The notes beneath the pieces were generated by a model. That model was not told where the DNA came from. It did no database searches and worked only from the letters and a program-made list of their open reading frames with translations. Positions 1-8,123 of a stretch of DNA of 64,000 nt are shown piece after piece. Origin of the DNA: Microbacterium sp. (GTDB lineage Bacteria; Actinomycetota; Actinomycetes; Actinomycetales; Microbacteriaceae); assembly GCF_031180975.1 (NCBI RefSeq), contig NZ_JAPSLI010000004.1, forward strand, positions 186,001-250,000, read 5' to 3'. Position 1 is the first letter of the stretch. Each line of letters starts with the position of its first letter. The position numbers and the translations under genes are program-made.

Positions 1-2
1 TG

Positions 3-464
3 GCCCGGTGGGCCGGTGCGGTCTTCCTGCTCGTCTACGGCCTGATGGCCGCCCGCCGCGCGTGGCGCGGTGAGGATCAGGGTCTCGACGCAGGCCAGGG
101 CGGCGGCGCCACGGATGCCGCGGTGCCGGCATCCGGTGGGGTGCTGACCGCCACACGCCCCGCCACCCGCCTCGCCGCGGTCGTCGCCACGGCGCTGGCG
201 CTGACCTGGCTGAACCCGCACGTGTATCTGGACACGGTGCTGATGCTCGGCTCGGTGGCGGCCACGCACGGGGCGGAGCGCTGGGTGTTCGCCGCCGGGG
301 CGGTCGTGGCCAGCTGCCTGTGGTTCGCCGGCCTGGGATTCGGCGCCCGCTACCTCGGCCGCTGGCTGCGCACCCCTCGCGCGTGGCGGGTGCTCGACGC
401 ACTGATCGCCGTGGTCATGATCGTGCTCGCCGTCGGCCTGGTGCTCCCGATCGTCGGCGGCTGA
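3..464 (+). CDS. LysE/ArgO-type amino-acid exporter, C-terminal part (5' end outside window)
   Basis: The frame is open from the window edge and ends at 464, so the N-terminus is missing. The visible protein has a short linker of about 50 residues, then hydrophobic segments starting near AVVATALALTWLNPHVYLD. The TWLNPHVYLDT stretch is typical of the LysE/RhtB translocator family, inner-membrane exporters of basic or other amino acids driven by the proton gradient. The C-terminal helix is very hydrophobic (VVMIVLAVGLVLPIVGG). The gene converges on the amino-acid ABC importer that ends at 498. The specific substrate cannot be read from this fragment. Confidence 0.85.
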   Translation, partial: ARWAGAVFLLVYGLMAARRAWRGEDQGLDAGQGGGATDAAVPASGGVLTATRPATRLAAVVATALALTWLNPHVYLDTVLMLGSVAATHGAERWVFAAGAVVASCLWFAGLGFGARYLGRWLRTPRAWRVLDALIAVVMIVLAVGLVLPIVGG

Positions 465-497
465 CCGGCTCGGCGCCCGCGGTCTCGGCGGGGGGGG

Positions 498-1283
498 TCA
501 GGCCTCGTCGAGCGGCCGGAGGATGCGGGTGAGGAACCGGCGGGTTCGCTCGTGCCGTGGGGCGGTGAACAGTTCTTCGGGATGCCCCTCCTCGACGACC
601 ACCCCGCCGTCGAGGAACAGCACGTGGTCGGCGGCTTCGCGGGCGAAGCTCAGCTCGTGGGTGACCACGATCATCGACCAGCCCTCGTCGGCGAGCTCCT
701 TGATGACCAGCAGCACCTCCCCCACCAACTCGGGATCGAGGGCGCTGGTCGGCTCGTCGAACAGCAGCAGTTCCGGGCGCAGCGCCAGTGCGCGCACGAT
801 GCCGACGCGCTGCTGCTGACCGCCGGAGAGCTCGTGCGGGTGGGCGTCCTGCTTGCCGTCCAGGCCGACGCGGGCGAGCAGCTGCTGCGCCTCGGCGACC
901 ACCTCGTCCTTCGGACGACGCTGCACCCGCCAGGGTCCTTCGATCACGTTCTGCAGCACGGTCATGTGCGGGAACAGGTTGTGGTGCTGGAACACCATCG
1001 CCGACCGGTCGCGCAGCGCGAAGCGCTCGGCGGTGCTGACGCCCCCGGCGAAATCCACCCGCACGTCCGCGATCGACAGCGTCCCGGCATCCGGCACCTC
1101 GAGCCCGTTCAGCGACCGCAGCACGGTCGTCTTGCCGGAGCCGCTGGGGCCGATCAGCACGACCACTTCGCCGCGGTGCAGGGTGAGGTCGACGCCCTTC
1201 AGCACCTCCGTGTCGCCGAAGCTCTTGTGCAGGCCGTGCGCGGTGAGCAGGGGCTCGCCGCCGGACTTCCTATCGCGCGACAT
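498..1283 (-). CDS. Polar amino-acid ABC transporter, ATP-binding protein
   Basis: This 261-residue cytoplasmic ATPase powers an amino-acid importer. Walker A is GPSGSGKT at residues 45-52, the ABC signature LSGGQQQR is at 152-159, Walker B LLLFDEP is at 172-178 and the switch histidine is H209 in VVTHE. The form is that of the GlnQ/TcyN group (polar amino-acid family). Its start overlaps the end of the permease gene by 14 bp, so the two are translationally coupled. The gene order on the minus strand is binding protein, permease, ATPase, a standard operon. The substrate is not determined; cystine or glutamine-type ligands are the usual ones in this group. Confidence 0.95.
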   Translation of the reverse strand: MSRDRKSGGEPLLTAHGLHKSFGDTEVLKGVDLTLHRGEVVVLIGPSGSGKTTVLRSLNGLEVPDAGTLSIADVRVDFAGGVSTAERFALRDRSAMVFQHHNLFPHMTVLQNVIEGPWRVQRRPKDEVVAEAQQLLARVGLDGKQDAHPHELSGGQQQRVGIVRALALRPELLLFDEPTSALDPELVGEVLLVIKELADEGWSMIVVTHELSFAREAADHVLFLDGGVVVEEGHPEELFTAPRHERTRRFLTRILRPLDEA

Positions 1284-1932
1284 GGCGGTCCAGTCTCTTC
1301 TCCAGCAGGTTCTGTCCGCCGCTGAGCACCAGGCAGATCACCCAGTACACCAGCGCGGCGGCCAGGTAGACGATCATGAACTTCTGCGAGGCGGATGCGA
1401 TCTGCTCGGCGATCCGGAACAGCTCGGTGACGAGGATGAGGGATGCCAGGGAGGTGTCCTTCACCAGCGAGATGAACGTGTTCGACAGCGGCGGCACCGA
1501 CACCCGCGCAGCCTGCGGCAGGATCACGCGTCGCAGGGTGCGCGCGCGGCCCATGCCGACGGTGTACGCCGCCTCCCACTGGCCCTTCGGCACCGACAGG
1601 ATGGCGGCGCGCACCACCTCGGCGGCGTAGCCGCCGACGTTGAGGGAGAACGCGACGATCGCGCTCGGCCAAGGGTCGACGAGCAGGCCGATCGACGGCA
1701 TCCCGTAGAAGATCACGAACAGCTGCACGAGCAGCGGCGTGCCGCGGATCACCGAGATGTATCCGCGCGCGACCGTGGACAGCGCCTTGTTGCGCGAGAT
1801 GCGCATCAGAGCGATGCCGATCGCGATGACCAGCCCGAGCGCGAACGAGATCACCGCCAGGGGCATCGACGCGGTGATTCCCGCCAGGGCGAGCGGTCCC
1901 AGCGAGCTGAGGAAGAGCTCCCAGCCGTCCAT
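1270..1932 (-). CDS. Polar amino-acid ABC transporter, permease
   Basis: This 220-residue inner-membrane protein is of HisM/GlnP type. It begins with a hydrophobic segment (residues about 8-45) and carries the conserved entry segment YISVIRGTPLLVQLF. The coupling (EAA) loop is seen as EAAYTVGMGRARTLRRVILP, which contacts the ATPase. About five membrane segments are expected. Only one permease is encoded, so the channel is probably a homodimer. It begins 3 bp after the stop of the binding-protein gene and overlaps the ATPase gene, fitting one transcript. Confidence 0.95.
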   Translation of the reverse strand: MDGWELFLSSLGPLALAGITASMPLAVISFALGLVIAIGIALMRISRNKALSTVARGYISVIRGTPLLVQLFVIFYGMPSIGLLVDPWPSAIVAFSLNVGGYAAEVVRAAILSVPKGQWEAAYTVGMGRARTLRRVILPQAARVSVPPLSNTFISLVKDTSLASLILVTELFRIAEQIASASQKFMIVYLAAALVYWVICLVLSGGQNLLEKRLDRHVAR

Positions 1933-1935
1933 CGG

Positions 1936-2748
1936 CTACTGGGTGACGTCGGCGCCGAAGTACTTCTCGCTGATCTCCGCCAGCGTGCCGTCGGCGCGCA
2001 GCTCCTCCAGCGCACCGTCGACGGCCTCGACGAGCTCCTTCTTGTCCTTGGTGAAGACGAAGGCCTGCTCACCGGCCTCGTCGGTCTCGGCGGCGATCTT
2101 CAGGCCGGTCGGCCCGTCGGTCTTCTCGAAGTCGAGGTACGTGAGCTTGTCGTTGATCGTGGCGTCCACCCGACCCTGCTGCAGCAGGGCCACGGCCTGC
2201 GCCCAGCCCTCGACGGCCTCCACGTTCGCGCCGGCGTCGACGGCCAGCTGGTACCAGTTGCTGGTGAGGGACTGCGCGGTGGTCTTGCCCTTCAGGTCGT
2301 CGAAGGACGAGATCGAGTCGTCGTCCTCCAGGGTGACGATGACGCCGGGCGAGACGGTGTACGGCTCGCTGAAGAGGTAGTTCGCCTTGCGCTCGTCGTT
2401 GATGGTGACCTGGTTGGCGATGACGTCGAAGCGTCCGGCGTCCAGGCCGGCGAAGATCGCGTCCCACTGCGTCTCCTTGAACTCGACCTTCAGGTCGAGC
2501 TTCTCGGCGACCGCCTCGATGATCTCGACGTCGTACCCGACGAGGTCGCCGGTGCCGCCGCCCTCGTGGAAGCTGAACGGACGGTAGGTGCCCTCGGTCG
2601 CGACGGTGAGCGTGCCGGCGGTGACCAGGCCGAGGTCGTCACCGCCTCCGGCGCTCTCGCCGCCGGACGGCGCGGAGGCGGTGCTGCAGCCGGTGAGGAC
2701 GGCGGCGGTGAGGGCGAGGGCTGCGACAGCAGTGAGACGGCGGACCAT
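1936..2748 (-). CDS. Amino-acid ABC transporter substrate-binding lipoprotein
   Basis: The 270-residue product starts at the ATG at 2748, which has AGGAG eight bases upstream; a longer frame upstream has no such site and would bury the signal peptide. The signal peptide ends in a lipobox (LTGC, Cys21), so the protein is a membrane-anchored lipoprotein. The mature part is a type-3 periplasmic binding fold: EGTYRPFSFHEGGGTGDLVGYDVE near the start and FAGLDAGRFDVIANQVTIN further in are typical of solute-binding proteins for amino acids. It is the first gene of the operon. A TcyA-like cystine binder is possible but not proven. Confidence 0.92.
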   Translation of the reverse strand: MVRRLTAVAALALTAAVLTGCSTASAPSGGESAGGGDDLGLVTAGTLTVATEGTYRPFSFHEGGGTGDLVGYDVEIIEAVAEKLDLKVEFKETQWDAIFAGLDAGRFDVIANQVTINDERKANYLFSEPYTVSPGVIVTLEDDDSISSFDDLKGKTTAQSLTSNWYQLAVDAGANVEAVEGWAQAVALLQQGRVDATINDKLTYLDFEKTDGPTGLKIAAETDEAGEQAFVFTKDKKELVEAVDGALEELRADGTLAEISEKYFGADVTQ

Positions 2749-2873
2749 GTTCGGATCTCCTGGGGACGGTGACGGGCGCCGCGGGTCGGGGCGCGTCCTC
2801 CACACTACGTCTCCCGCAGGGGCGCCGGCCCATCCCGTGACGCCGCGTGACGGCATCCGCGGGGACAGCAGAA

Positions 2874-2897
2874 GACCCCCGCCCGAGGGCGAGGGTC
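2874..2897 (-). terminator. Hairpin downstream of rplA
   Basis: GACCCCCGCCC (2874-2884) pairs with GGGCGAGGGTC (2887-2897) with a single mismatch. It lies 33 bp past the rplA stop and before the divergent ABC operon, where a terminator of the secE/nusG/rplK/rplA unit is expected. A T-tract is not evident. Confidence 0.55.
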
Positions 2898-2930
2898 CTC
2901 CCGTGCTCGATGGGCTCAGCGGCCCGTCGA

Positions 2931-3620
2931 TCAGATGGCGTTGACGTCCAGCGGGATGCCGGGGCCGAACGTGGTCGACACGGCGCCCTTCTGGATGTAG
3001 CGGCCCTTGGAGCTCGACGGCTTGAGCCGGACGATCTCCTCGAGGGCTGCCTTGATGTTCTCGTCGAGCTGCTCGGCCGAGAACGACGCCTTGCCGACGA
3101 TGAAGTGCACGTTGGCGTGCTTGTCGACGCGGAATTCGATCTTTCCGCCCTTGATCTCCTCGACGGCCTTGGCCGGGTTCGGGGTCACGGTGCCGGTCTT
3201 CGGGTTCGGCATCAGGCCACGGGGGCCGAGCACCTTACCCAGACGGCCGACCTGGCCCATGAGCTCCGGCGTCGCGACGGCGGCGTCGAAGTCGGTCCAG
3301 CCGGCGGCGACCTTCTCGATCAGCTCGGTGCCACCGACCTCGTCGGCGCCAGCGGCGGCGGCGGCCTCAGCGGCCGGGCCGTTCGCGAACACGATGACGC
3401 GGGCGGTCTTGCCGGTGCCGTGCGGGAGCATGACGGTGCCGCGCACCATCTGGTCGGCCTTGCGAGGGTCGACCGAGAGCTTCAGCGCAACCTCGACGGT
3501 GGAGTCGAACTTGGTGGAGCCGGTCTCCTTGGCGAGGGCGACGGCCTCGCTGGGCGTGTAGAAACGGTCTGCCTCGATCTTCGCGGCGGCAGCCTGGTAA
3601 GCCTTGGACTTGGTAGCCAT
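2931..3620 (-). CDS. rplA: 50S ribosomal protein L1
   Basis: The 229-residue length is that of bacterial L1, which forms the stalk at the E site and represses its own operon by binding mRNA. The hallmark [15 protein letters not shown] is present, as is the C-terminal PLDVNAI-like end. It starts 13 bp after rplK stops. It is the last gene of the secE-nusG-rplK-rplA run. Confidence 0.98.
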   Translation of the reverse strand: MATKSKAYQAAAAKIEADRFYTPSEAVALAKETGSTKFDSTVEVALKLSVDPRKADQMVRGTVMLPHGTGKTARVIVFANGPAAEAAAAAGADEVGGTELIEKVAAGWTDFDAAVATPELMGQVGRLGKVLGPRGLMPNPKTGTVTPNPAKAVEEIKGGKIEFRVDKHANVHFIVGKASFSAEQLDENIKAALEEIVRLKPSSSKGRYIQKGAVSTTFGPGIPLDVNAI

Positions 3621-3633
3621 TGTCGTATCCCCC

Positions 3634-4065
3634 TCAGTCCTCGACCGTGATGCCCATGGAGCGGGCGGTGCCTGCGATGATCTTCGACGCAGCGTCGAGG
3701 TCGTTCGCGTTCAGGTCGGCCTGCTTGGTCTCGGCGATCTGACGGACCTGGTCCTTGGTGATCTTGCCGACCTTGACGGTGTGCGGGGTGGCCGAGGCCT
3801 TCTGCACACCGGCGGCCTTCTTGATGAGCTCCGCCGCCGGCGGGGTCTTCAGGATGAAGGTGAAGCTGCGGTCCTCGTAGACGGTGATCTCCACGGGGAT
3901 GACGTTGCCGCGCTGCGACTCGGTCGCGGCGTTGTACGCCTTGCAGAACTCCATGATGTTGACGCCATGCTGACCGAGCGCGGGGCCGATCGGCGGCGCC
4001 GGGTTGGCGGCACCGGCGTTGATCTGAAGCTTGATCAGGCCGGTCACCTTCTTCTTCGGTGCCAT
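3634..4065 (-). CDS. rplK: 50S ribosomal protein L11
   Basis: The ATG at 4065 gives a 143-residue L11 beginning [14 protein letters not shown], with GGAAAGAG just upstream; upstream extensions lack family similarity. The conserved N-terminal segment [20 protein letters not shown] (thiostrepton-binding region with the PPxGPALG motif) and C-terminal rRNA-binding domain ending near [11 protein letters not shown] are present. L11 forms the GTPase-associated centre with 23S rRNA. It is followed by rplA. Confidence 0.98.
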   Translation of the reverse strand: MAPKKKVTGLIKLQINAGAANPAPPIGPALGQHGVNIMEFCKAYNAATESQRGNVIPVEITVYEDRSFTFILKTPPAAELIKKAAGVQKASATPHTVKVGKITKDQVRQIAETKQADLNANDLDAASKIIAGTARSMGITVED

Positions 4066-4461
4066 TCTCTTTCCTTTCGTCGAGCGGATGCCGGTTTGCA
4101 TCCTCTCTCCCACGACTCCGGCTCATCCGGAGCGTGGTCGCCTGCACACGCGCGTGAGCGCGCACACAAACCACAACAGTCTACCCGATGCGGGCGGGTG
4201 CTCCGGCGCACCCCGGCGCCGCGGGCGCTTCGCGCGGACTTGTGCGCTCCGCGCGGACCGGCATCCGCTTTCCGGTCCGAGGGAAGCGCATTTCTCCGCG
4301 CGAGGCGCATGGATGCCGGGATGCCCGGGGGTACGGGAACGGCCGCCCCTGGGGGCGGCCGTTCTGTCAGCTTCGGGTTTCGACTCGCACGACTGCGGCG
4401 TGCCGGCTCAACCTTGTGACGCCCTCGCATCAACGCTGCTTCGCAGCATCGACCCGAGTCG
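4066..4461 (-). other. Gap between nusG and rplK with leader signals
   Basis: This 396-bp stretch holds no convincing gene. Going with transcription (descending), it contains a perfect hairpin at 4337-4364, a TAGACT box (-10-like) at 4178-4183, and a small hairpin CTCCGG/CCGGAG at 4116-4132 in what would be the L11 leader. A promoter for rplK-rplA here would fit the separation from nusG. L1 usually represses its operon by binding the leader, so the 4116-4132 hairpin is a candidate site, as inference only. Confidence 0.45.
4337..4364 (-). terminator. Perfect 13-bp hairpin after nusG
   Basis: GAACGGCCGCCCC (4337-4349) is exactly complementary to GGGGCGGCCGTTC (4352-4364). The loop must open a few pairs to form. 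It lies about 100 bp past nusG. No T-run follows, so it may be a terminator, an attenuator or an RNA-processing site between the two parts of the cluster. Confidence 0.55.
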
Positions 4462-5481
4462 TCACAACATCTTGGTGACCTGGTCGAAGCTGAGCTCGAC
4501 GGGGGTCTCGCGCTCGAAGAGCGACACCAGCACGGTGAGCTTGCCGCTCTCCGGCTTGATCTCGCTGATCGTACCGGGAAGACCCGCGAACGAGCCCTCC
4601 TTGATGGTGATGGTCTCGCCGATCTCGAAGTCGACCTCGGCCGCGATCGGACGGGCGACGGCGACGCCGCCCTTCGCCGCGATCGACTTGGCCGTGGGGA
4701 CATCCTTGACCTCGACGAGGGACTTCAGCATGTTGAAGGCCTCCTCGAAGCGCAGCGGAGTCGGGTTGTGCGCGTTGCCGACGAAGCCGGTGACACCGGG
4801 CGTGTGGCGCACGACCGACCAGGTGTCCTCGTTCAGCTCCATGCGCACGAGCACGTAGCCCGGGATGCGCACGCGGGTGACCATCTTGCGCTGGCCGTTC
4901 TTGATCTCGACGACGTCCTCCATCGGGACCTCGACCTGGTAGATCTCGTCCTCGACCTCGAGCGTCGACTTGCGCTGCTCGATGTTGGCCTTCACCTTGC
5001 GCTCGAAGCCGGCGTAGGAGTGGATGACGTACCACTTGCCCGGCAGCATCCGCAGGTCGGCCTTGAAGGCCTCGTACGGGTCCTCCTCGGCATCCGCCTC
5101 GTCGGCCTCCTCGTCGTCGCCGTTCACGTCGGGGCCGTCGTAGGGGGCCACCTCGTCGGCGGCGGCCGCCTCTGCTTCGGCGGTCTCCTCCGCCACTGCG
5201 TCGTTGAGGACCTCGGCGGCTGCTTCTGTCTCAGCCGCTTCGTCCAGGTTGAGAGCGTCGTTCACGATCGCGTCCGCCTCCGGGTCGTCGATGTCGATGT
5301 CGTCCGTGTCGTCGTAGTCCTCGTCGTCGCCGTCACCCTCGATGTGCAGGGCGACGTGCTCGGCCGAGGTGGAGGCCAGCTCCTGCTCGGCGAGGACGGC
5401 GCCCTCCTGGGCCTCGTCCTCCTCGCTGGACTGCTCTGCAGCTGTGGCCCAGTCGGCGTCGTCGGAATATCGTTCAGACAC
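4462..5481 (-). CDS. nusG: Transcription antitermination factor NusG with long acidic N-terminal extension
   Basis: The 339-residue protein has a NusG core: NGN domain from about residue 148 ([20 protein letters not shown]) to 255 and a KOW domain at about 286-315 ([20 protein letters not shown]). NusG binds RNA polymerase and couples it to Rho or the ribosome. E. coli NusG has 181 residues; here about 135 extra residues precede it, rich in Glu, Asp and Ala and probably disordered. Such extensions are known in actinobacterial NusG. The start is GTG at 5481 with GGAAAGAAG upstream. It follows secE by 42 bp. Confidence 0.97.
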   Translation of the reverse strand: MSERYSDDADWATAAEQSSEEDEAQEGAVLAEQELASTSAEHVALHIEGDGDDEDYDDTDDIDIDDPEADAIVNDALNLDEAAETEAAAEVLNDAVAEETAEAEAAAADEVAPYDGPDVNGDDEEADEADAEEDPYEAFKADLRMLPGKWYVIHSYAGFERKVKANIEQRKSTLEVEDEIYQVEVPMEDVVEIKNGQRKMVTRVRIPGYVLVRMELNEDTWSVVRHTPGVTGFVGNAHNPTPLRFEEAFNMLKSLVEVKDVPTAKSIAAKGGVAVARPIAAEVDFEIGETITIKEGSFAGLPGTISEIKPESGKLTVLVSLFERETPVELSFDQVTKML

Positions 5482-5523
5482 GTTGCTTCTTTCCGTTCAC
5501 TGCGACGTTCCGCCGCAGGTGCG

Positions 5524-5793
5524 TCAGCTGTCGGGAACTCCGAACACGAAGTGCGTGCCGTACCCGAAGACCGTGTCGAGGCCGTAGACCAGGCCCATCA
5601 CGATCAGCACGAAGACCAGCACCACCAGCGTGAACTTCACCAGTTCCTTGCGGGTCGGGGTGACGACCTTGCGCAGCTCGCTGATCACCTGACGGAAGAA
5701 CAGGGCGATCCGACCGAAGAAGCCCAGCTTCTTGTCGCGCAGGGCGTAAGAGCCTGCTGCGACGACATCGCCGCGAACTTCGTCCTGATCCAT
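5524..5793 (-). CDS. secE: Preprotein translocase subunit SecE
   Basis: This 89-residue protein has one C-terminal membrane helix (KFTLVVLVFVLIVMGLVYGL), preceded by the conserved amphipathic segment FFRQVISELRKVVTPTRKEL. It is the small clamp subunit of the SecYEG channel. Length and single-helix form match Gram-positive SecE. It sits between tRNA-Trp and nusG, the common bacterial order. Confidence 0.97.
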   Translation of the reverse strand: MDQDEVRGDVVAAGSYALRDKKLGFFGRIALFFRQVISELRKVVTPTRKELVKFTLVVLVFVLIVMGLVYGLDTVFGYGTHFVFGVPDS

Positions 5794-5833
5794 CCCGCAA
5801 GTACCTTTCGTGAGTCAGCGAGGCGCTGACGCG

Positions 5834-5906
<73 letters not shown>

Positions 5907-5985
5907 AGAGGCCGGATGGCCCCTGGGTCCGCTCCCCACCCACACCGTCTCAGGCACGACTAAGGATGCAGACAACTGCCTGTCC

Positions 5986-6015
5986 AGTGTACGGCATCCG
6001 GCGAGCCATGCCGAA
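5986..6015 (-). promoter_or_regulatory. Probable promoter of tRNA-Trp/secE/nusG
   Basis: On the minus strand TACACT (5986-5991) forms a good -10 box with TTCGGC 18 bases upstream (6010-6015) as a weak -35. The start would fall about 70 bases before the tRNA. The same TACACT box appears in the candidate promoter at 59031-59060. Confidence 0.5.
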
Positions 6016-6048
6016 CCGGCGGGGGCCGCGCTGTCCTATCCTCGGCTC

Positions 6049-6687
6049 ATGACCATCACTGCCGAGGTGCTGGACGACCTGTGGGACTTCGCGGATCCGG
6101 AGGGCTCCGAGAAGCGGCTGCGCCGCGCCGCGGAGTCCCGTGAGGACGACGTCGAACGCGAGGAGCTGCTCACCCAGGTGGCGCGAGCGCTCGGGCTGCA
6201 ACGGCGCTTCGCCGACGCGGAGGCGCTGCTGGACTCCCGCACCGCGGATGCCGCAGAGGTGCGCGCACGGCGTGATCTTGAGCGCGGCCGGATCCGGAAC
6301 ACGGCCGGCGACGCGTCGTCCGCCGAAGAGCTGTTCCTGGCCGCCGCGAAGACATCAGCGGCGGCGGGTCTCGTGTTCCTGCAGGTCGACGCCCTGCACA
6401 TGCTCGCCATCGTCGATCCCGGCCATGCCGAGCGGTGGACCGGCGCCGCCCTCGCGCTCCTGGACGGCGTCGATGACCCGCGCACGCTGCGCTGGCGCGT
6501 CTCGCTGCACAACAACCTCGGCTGGACGCTTCTGGATCGCGGCGAACCGGGCCTCGCGCTGCACAGCTTCCAGGACTCCCGCGATGCCGCGCTGCGCTGG
6601 GGCACGCCGCAGCAAGTGCAATGGGCGGAGGATGCCATCGCCGAGGCCCGCGCGGCGCTGAACTCCCACCGGAACGACGCCCGATGA
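6049..6687 (+). CDS. Tetratricopeptide-like protein of unknown function
   Basis: The 212-residue product is soluble and largely helical. It has repeated Ala/Leu-rich helix pairs such as LLTQVARALGLQRRFADAEALL, and LHNNLGWTLLDRGEPGLALH followed by DSRDAALRWG, the spacing and small/aromatic pattern of TPR units. No catalytic motif is seen. Proteins like this usually serve as protein-binding scaffolds. It is transcribed away from the tRNA-Trp promoter, sharing a 140-bp gap, and converges on the aldehyde dehydrogenase that ends at 6740. Its role is not known. Confidence 0.75.
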   Translation: MTITAEVLDDLWDFADPEGSEKRLRRAAESREDDVEREELLTQVARALGLQRRFADAEALLDSRTADAAEVRARRDLERGRIRNTAGDASSAEELFLAAAKTSAAAGLVFLQVDALHMLAIVDPGHAERWTGAALALLDGVDDPRTLRWRVSLHNNLGWTLLDRGEPGLALHSFQDSRDAALRWGTPQQVQWAEDAIAEARAALNSHRNDAR

Positions 6688-6691
6688 CAAC

Positions 6692-6728
6692 GGAAACGCC
6701 GGCCCCCGTGTCGGGGACCGGCGTTTCC
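6692..6728. terminator. Bidirectional hairpin between convergent genes
   Basis: GGAAACGCCGG (6692-6702) pairs perfectly with CCGGCGTTTCC (6718-6728), extended inward by a C-run and G-run. It lies between the stops at 6687 and 6740, serving both genes. Confidence 0.75.
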
Positions 6729-6739
6729 CTCGGCGCGGC

Positions 6740-8104
6740 TCAGGCGACGCGGATGAGCTTCTTGTTGACGAACTCGTCGGCGGCGAGGTGGCCGAGCTCA
6801 CGGGCGGTGCCGCTGCGCTTGATGCCACCGAAGGGCAGCTCAGGGCTGTCGGCGAGCACGCAGTTGACGTAGACCATGCCGGCCTCGAGGCGGTTCGCCA
6901 CACGCTCCGCCTGCTCGGGGTCGGTGGTGAACACGTACGAGCCGAGGCCGAACGTGGTGTCGTTGGCGAGCTCGACGGCTGCGTCCTCGTCCGCGACGCG
7001 GTAGACGACGGCGGCGGGGCCGAACAGCTCTTCGTGGTACACGTTCATGTCGCGCGTGACGTCGGCGAGGACGGTGGGCTCGAAGAACGCGCCCTGTCGC
7101 TTGCCGCCGGTGAGCAGCGTGGCGCCCTGGCCGACGGCCTGGTCGATCTGCTCCTGCAGGCGCTGTGCCGCCGCCTCCGACGAGACGGGCCCGAGGACGG
7201 TGTCCTCCTGCATCGGGTCGCTCGGGCGCGCCTCCGCCATCTTGGCGGTGAACTTCTCCACGAAGGCGTCGTACAGCTCGTCCACGATGATGAAGCGCTT
7301 CGCGCCGTTGCACGCCTGGCCGTTGTTGTCCAGACGCGCGTCGACGCCGGCCTGCACCGTGGCGTCCAGGTCGTCCGTGCTCAGCACGATGAACGGGTCG
7401 GATCCGCCGAGCTCCAGCGCCACCTTCTTCAGGTTGCGGCCGGCGACCTCGGCGACGGCCGCGCCGGCGCGCTCGGAACCGGTTAGCGAGACACCGGCGA
7501 CCCGCGGGTCGGCGATCATCGCAGCGATCTGCTCGTTGGTGGCCAGCACGTTCTGGTAGGCACCATCGGGGAACCCGGCGTCACGGTAGATCTCCGCGAT
7601 GGCGGTGGACGACTCCGGGCACTGCGGTGCCGGCTTCAGCAGGATGGTATTGCCGACGATCAGGTTCGGCGCCGCGAAGCGCACGATCTGGTACGCCGGG
7701 AAGTTCCACGGCATGATGCCGACGAGCGGGCCGAGCGACGACTTGCGGATCACGGCGGTGCCCTCGCCGACGATGTCGATCGGCTGATCCTTCATGATCG
7801 CCTCGGCCTGGTCGGCGTAGTACTCGGCGATGTCGGCCGCGAAGTCGGCCTCTCCGAGCGCCGCCTCACGGGTCTTACCCATCTCGCGGACGAAGATGTC
7901 CGCCAGCGTCTCGCGACGCTCGCGGTGCAGCTCCGCCATGCGACGCACGAGCGCGGCGCGCTCGGCGACGGTCGAGGAGCGCGACCAGCCGCGGTGCGCG
8001 GCGTCGGCGGCCGCGACGGCCTGCTCGATCTGCTCGTCGGTGAAAGTGTCGTAGGCGGCCTCAGTGGTGCCGGTGGCCGGATTGACGACGGCGTAGTCGG
8101 TCAT
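6740..8104 (-). CDS. gabD: NAD(P)-dependent succinate-semialdehyde dehydrogenase
   Basis: This 454-residue aldehyde dehydrogenase has the GMPWNFP-type substrate region (IMPWNFPAYQI), catalytic Glu231 in LELGGSDPF and catalytic Cys265 in NNGQACNGAKRF. The length and the GQACNGAKRF form match short succinate-semialdehyde dehydrogenases. It would oxidise succinate semialdehyde to succinate, the last step of GABA breakdown. It is the last gene of the putrescine/GABA cluster, 19 bp after the second dehydrogenase. The roles of the two paralogues could be swapped: one may act on 4-aminobutanal. Confidence 0.88.
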   Translation of the reverse strand: MTDYAVVNPATGTTEAAYDTFTDEQIEQAVAAADAAHRGWSRSSTVAERAALVRRMAELHRERRETLADIFVREMGKTREAALGEADFAADIAEYYADQAEAIMKDQPIDIVGEGTAVIRKSSLGPLVGIMPWNFPAYQIVRFAAPNLIVGNTILLKPAPQCPESSTAIAEIYRDAGFPDGAYQNVLATNEQIAAMIADPRVAGVSLTGSERAGAAVAEVAGRNLKKVALELGGSDPFIVLSTDDLDATVQAGVDARLDNNGQACNGAKRFIIVDELYDAFVEKFTAKMAEARPSDPMQEDTVLGPVSSEAAAQRLQEQIDQAVGQGATLLTGGKRQGAFFEPTVLADVTRDMNVYHEELFGPAAVVYRVADEDAAVELANDTTFGLGSYVFTTDPEQAERVANRLEAGMVYVNCVLADSPELPFGGIKRSGTARELGHLAADEFVNKKLIRVA

Positions 8105-8123
8105 TTCTGGTCCTTTCGGGTCT

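Noticed and set aside
853..2772. Open frame of 639 codons on the plus strand
   Set aside because: It lies opposite the amino-acid ABC operon, has the biased composition expected for an antisense frame in GC-rich DNA and no domain; the minus-strand genes carry all motifs.
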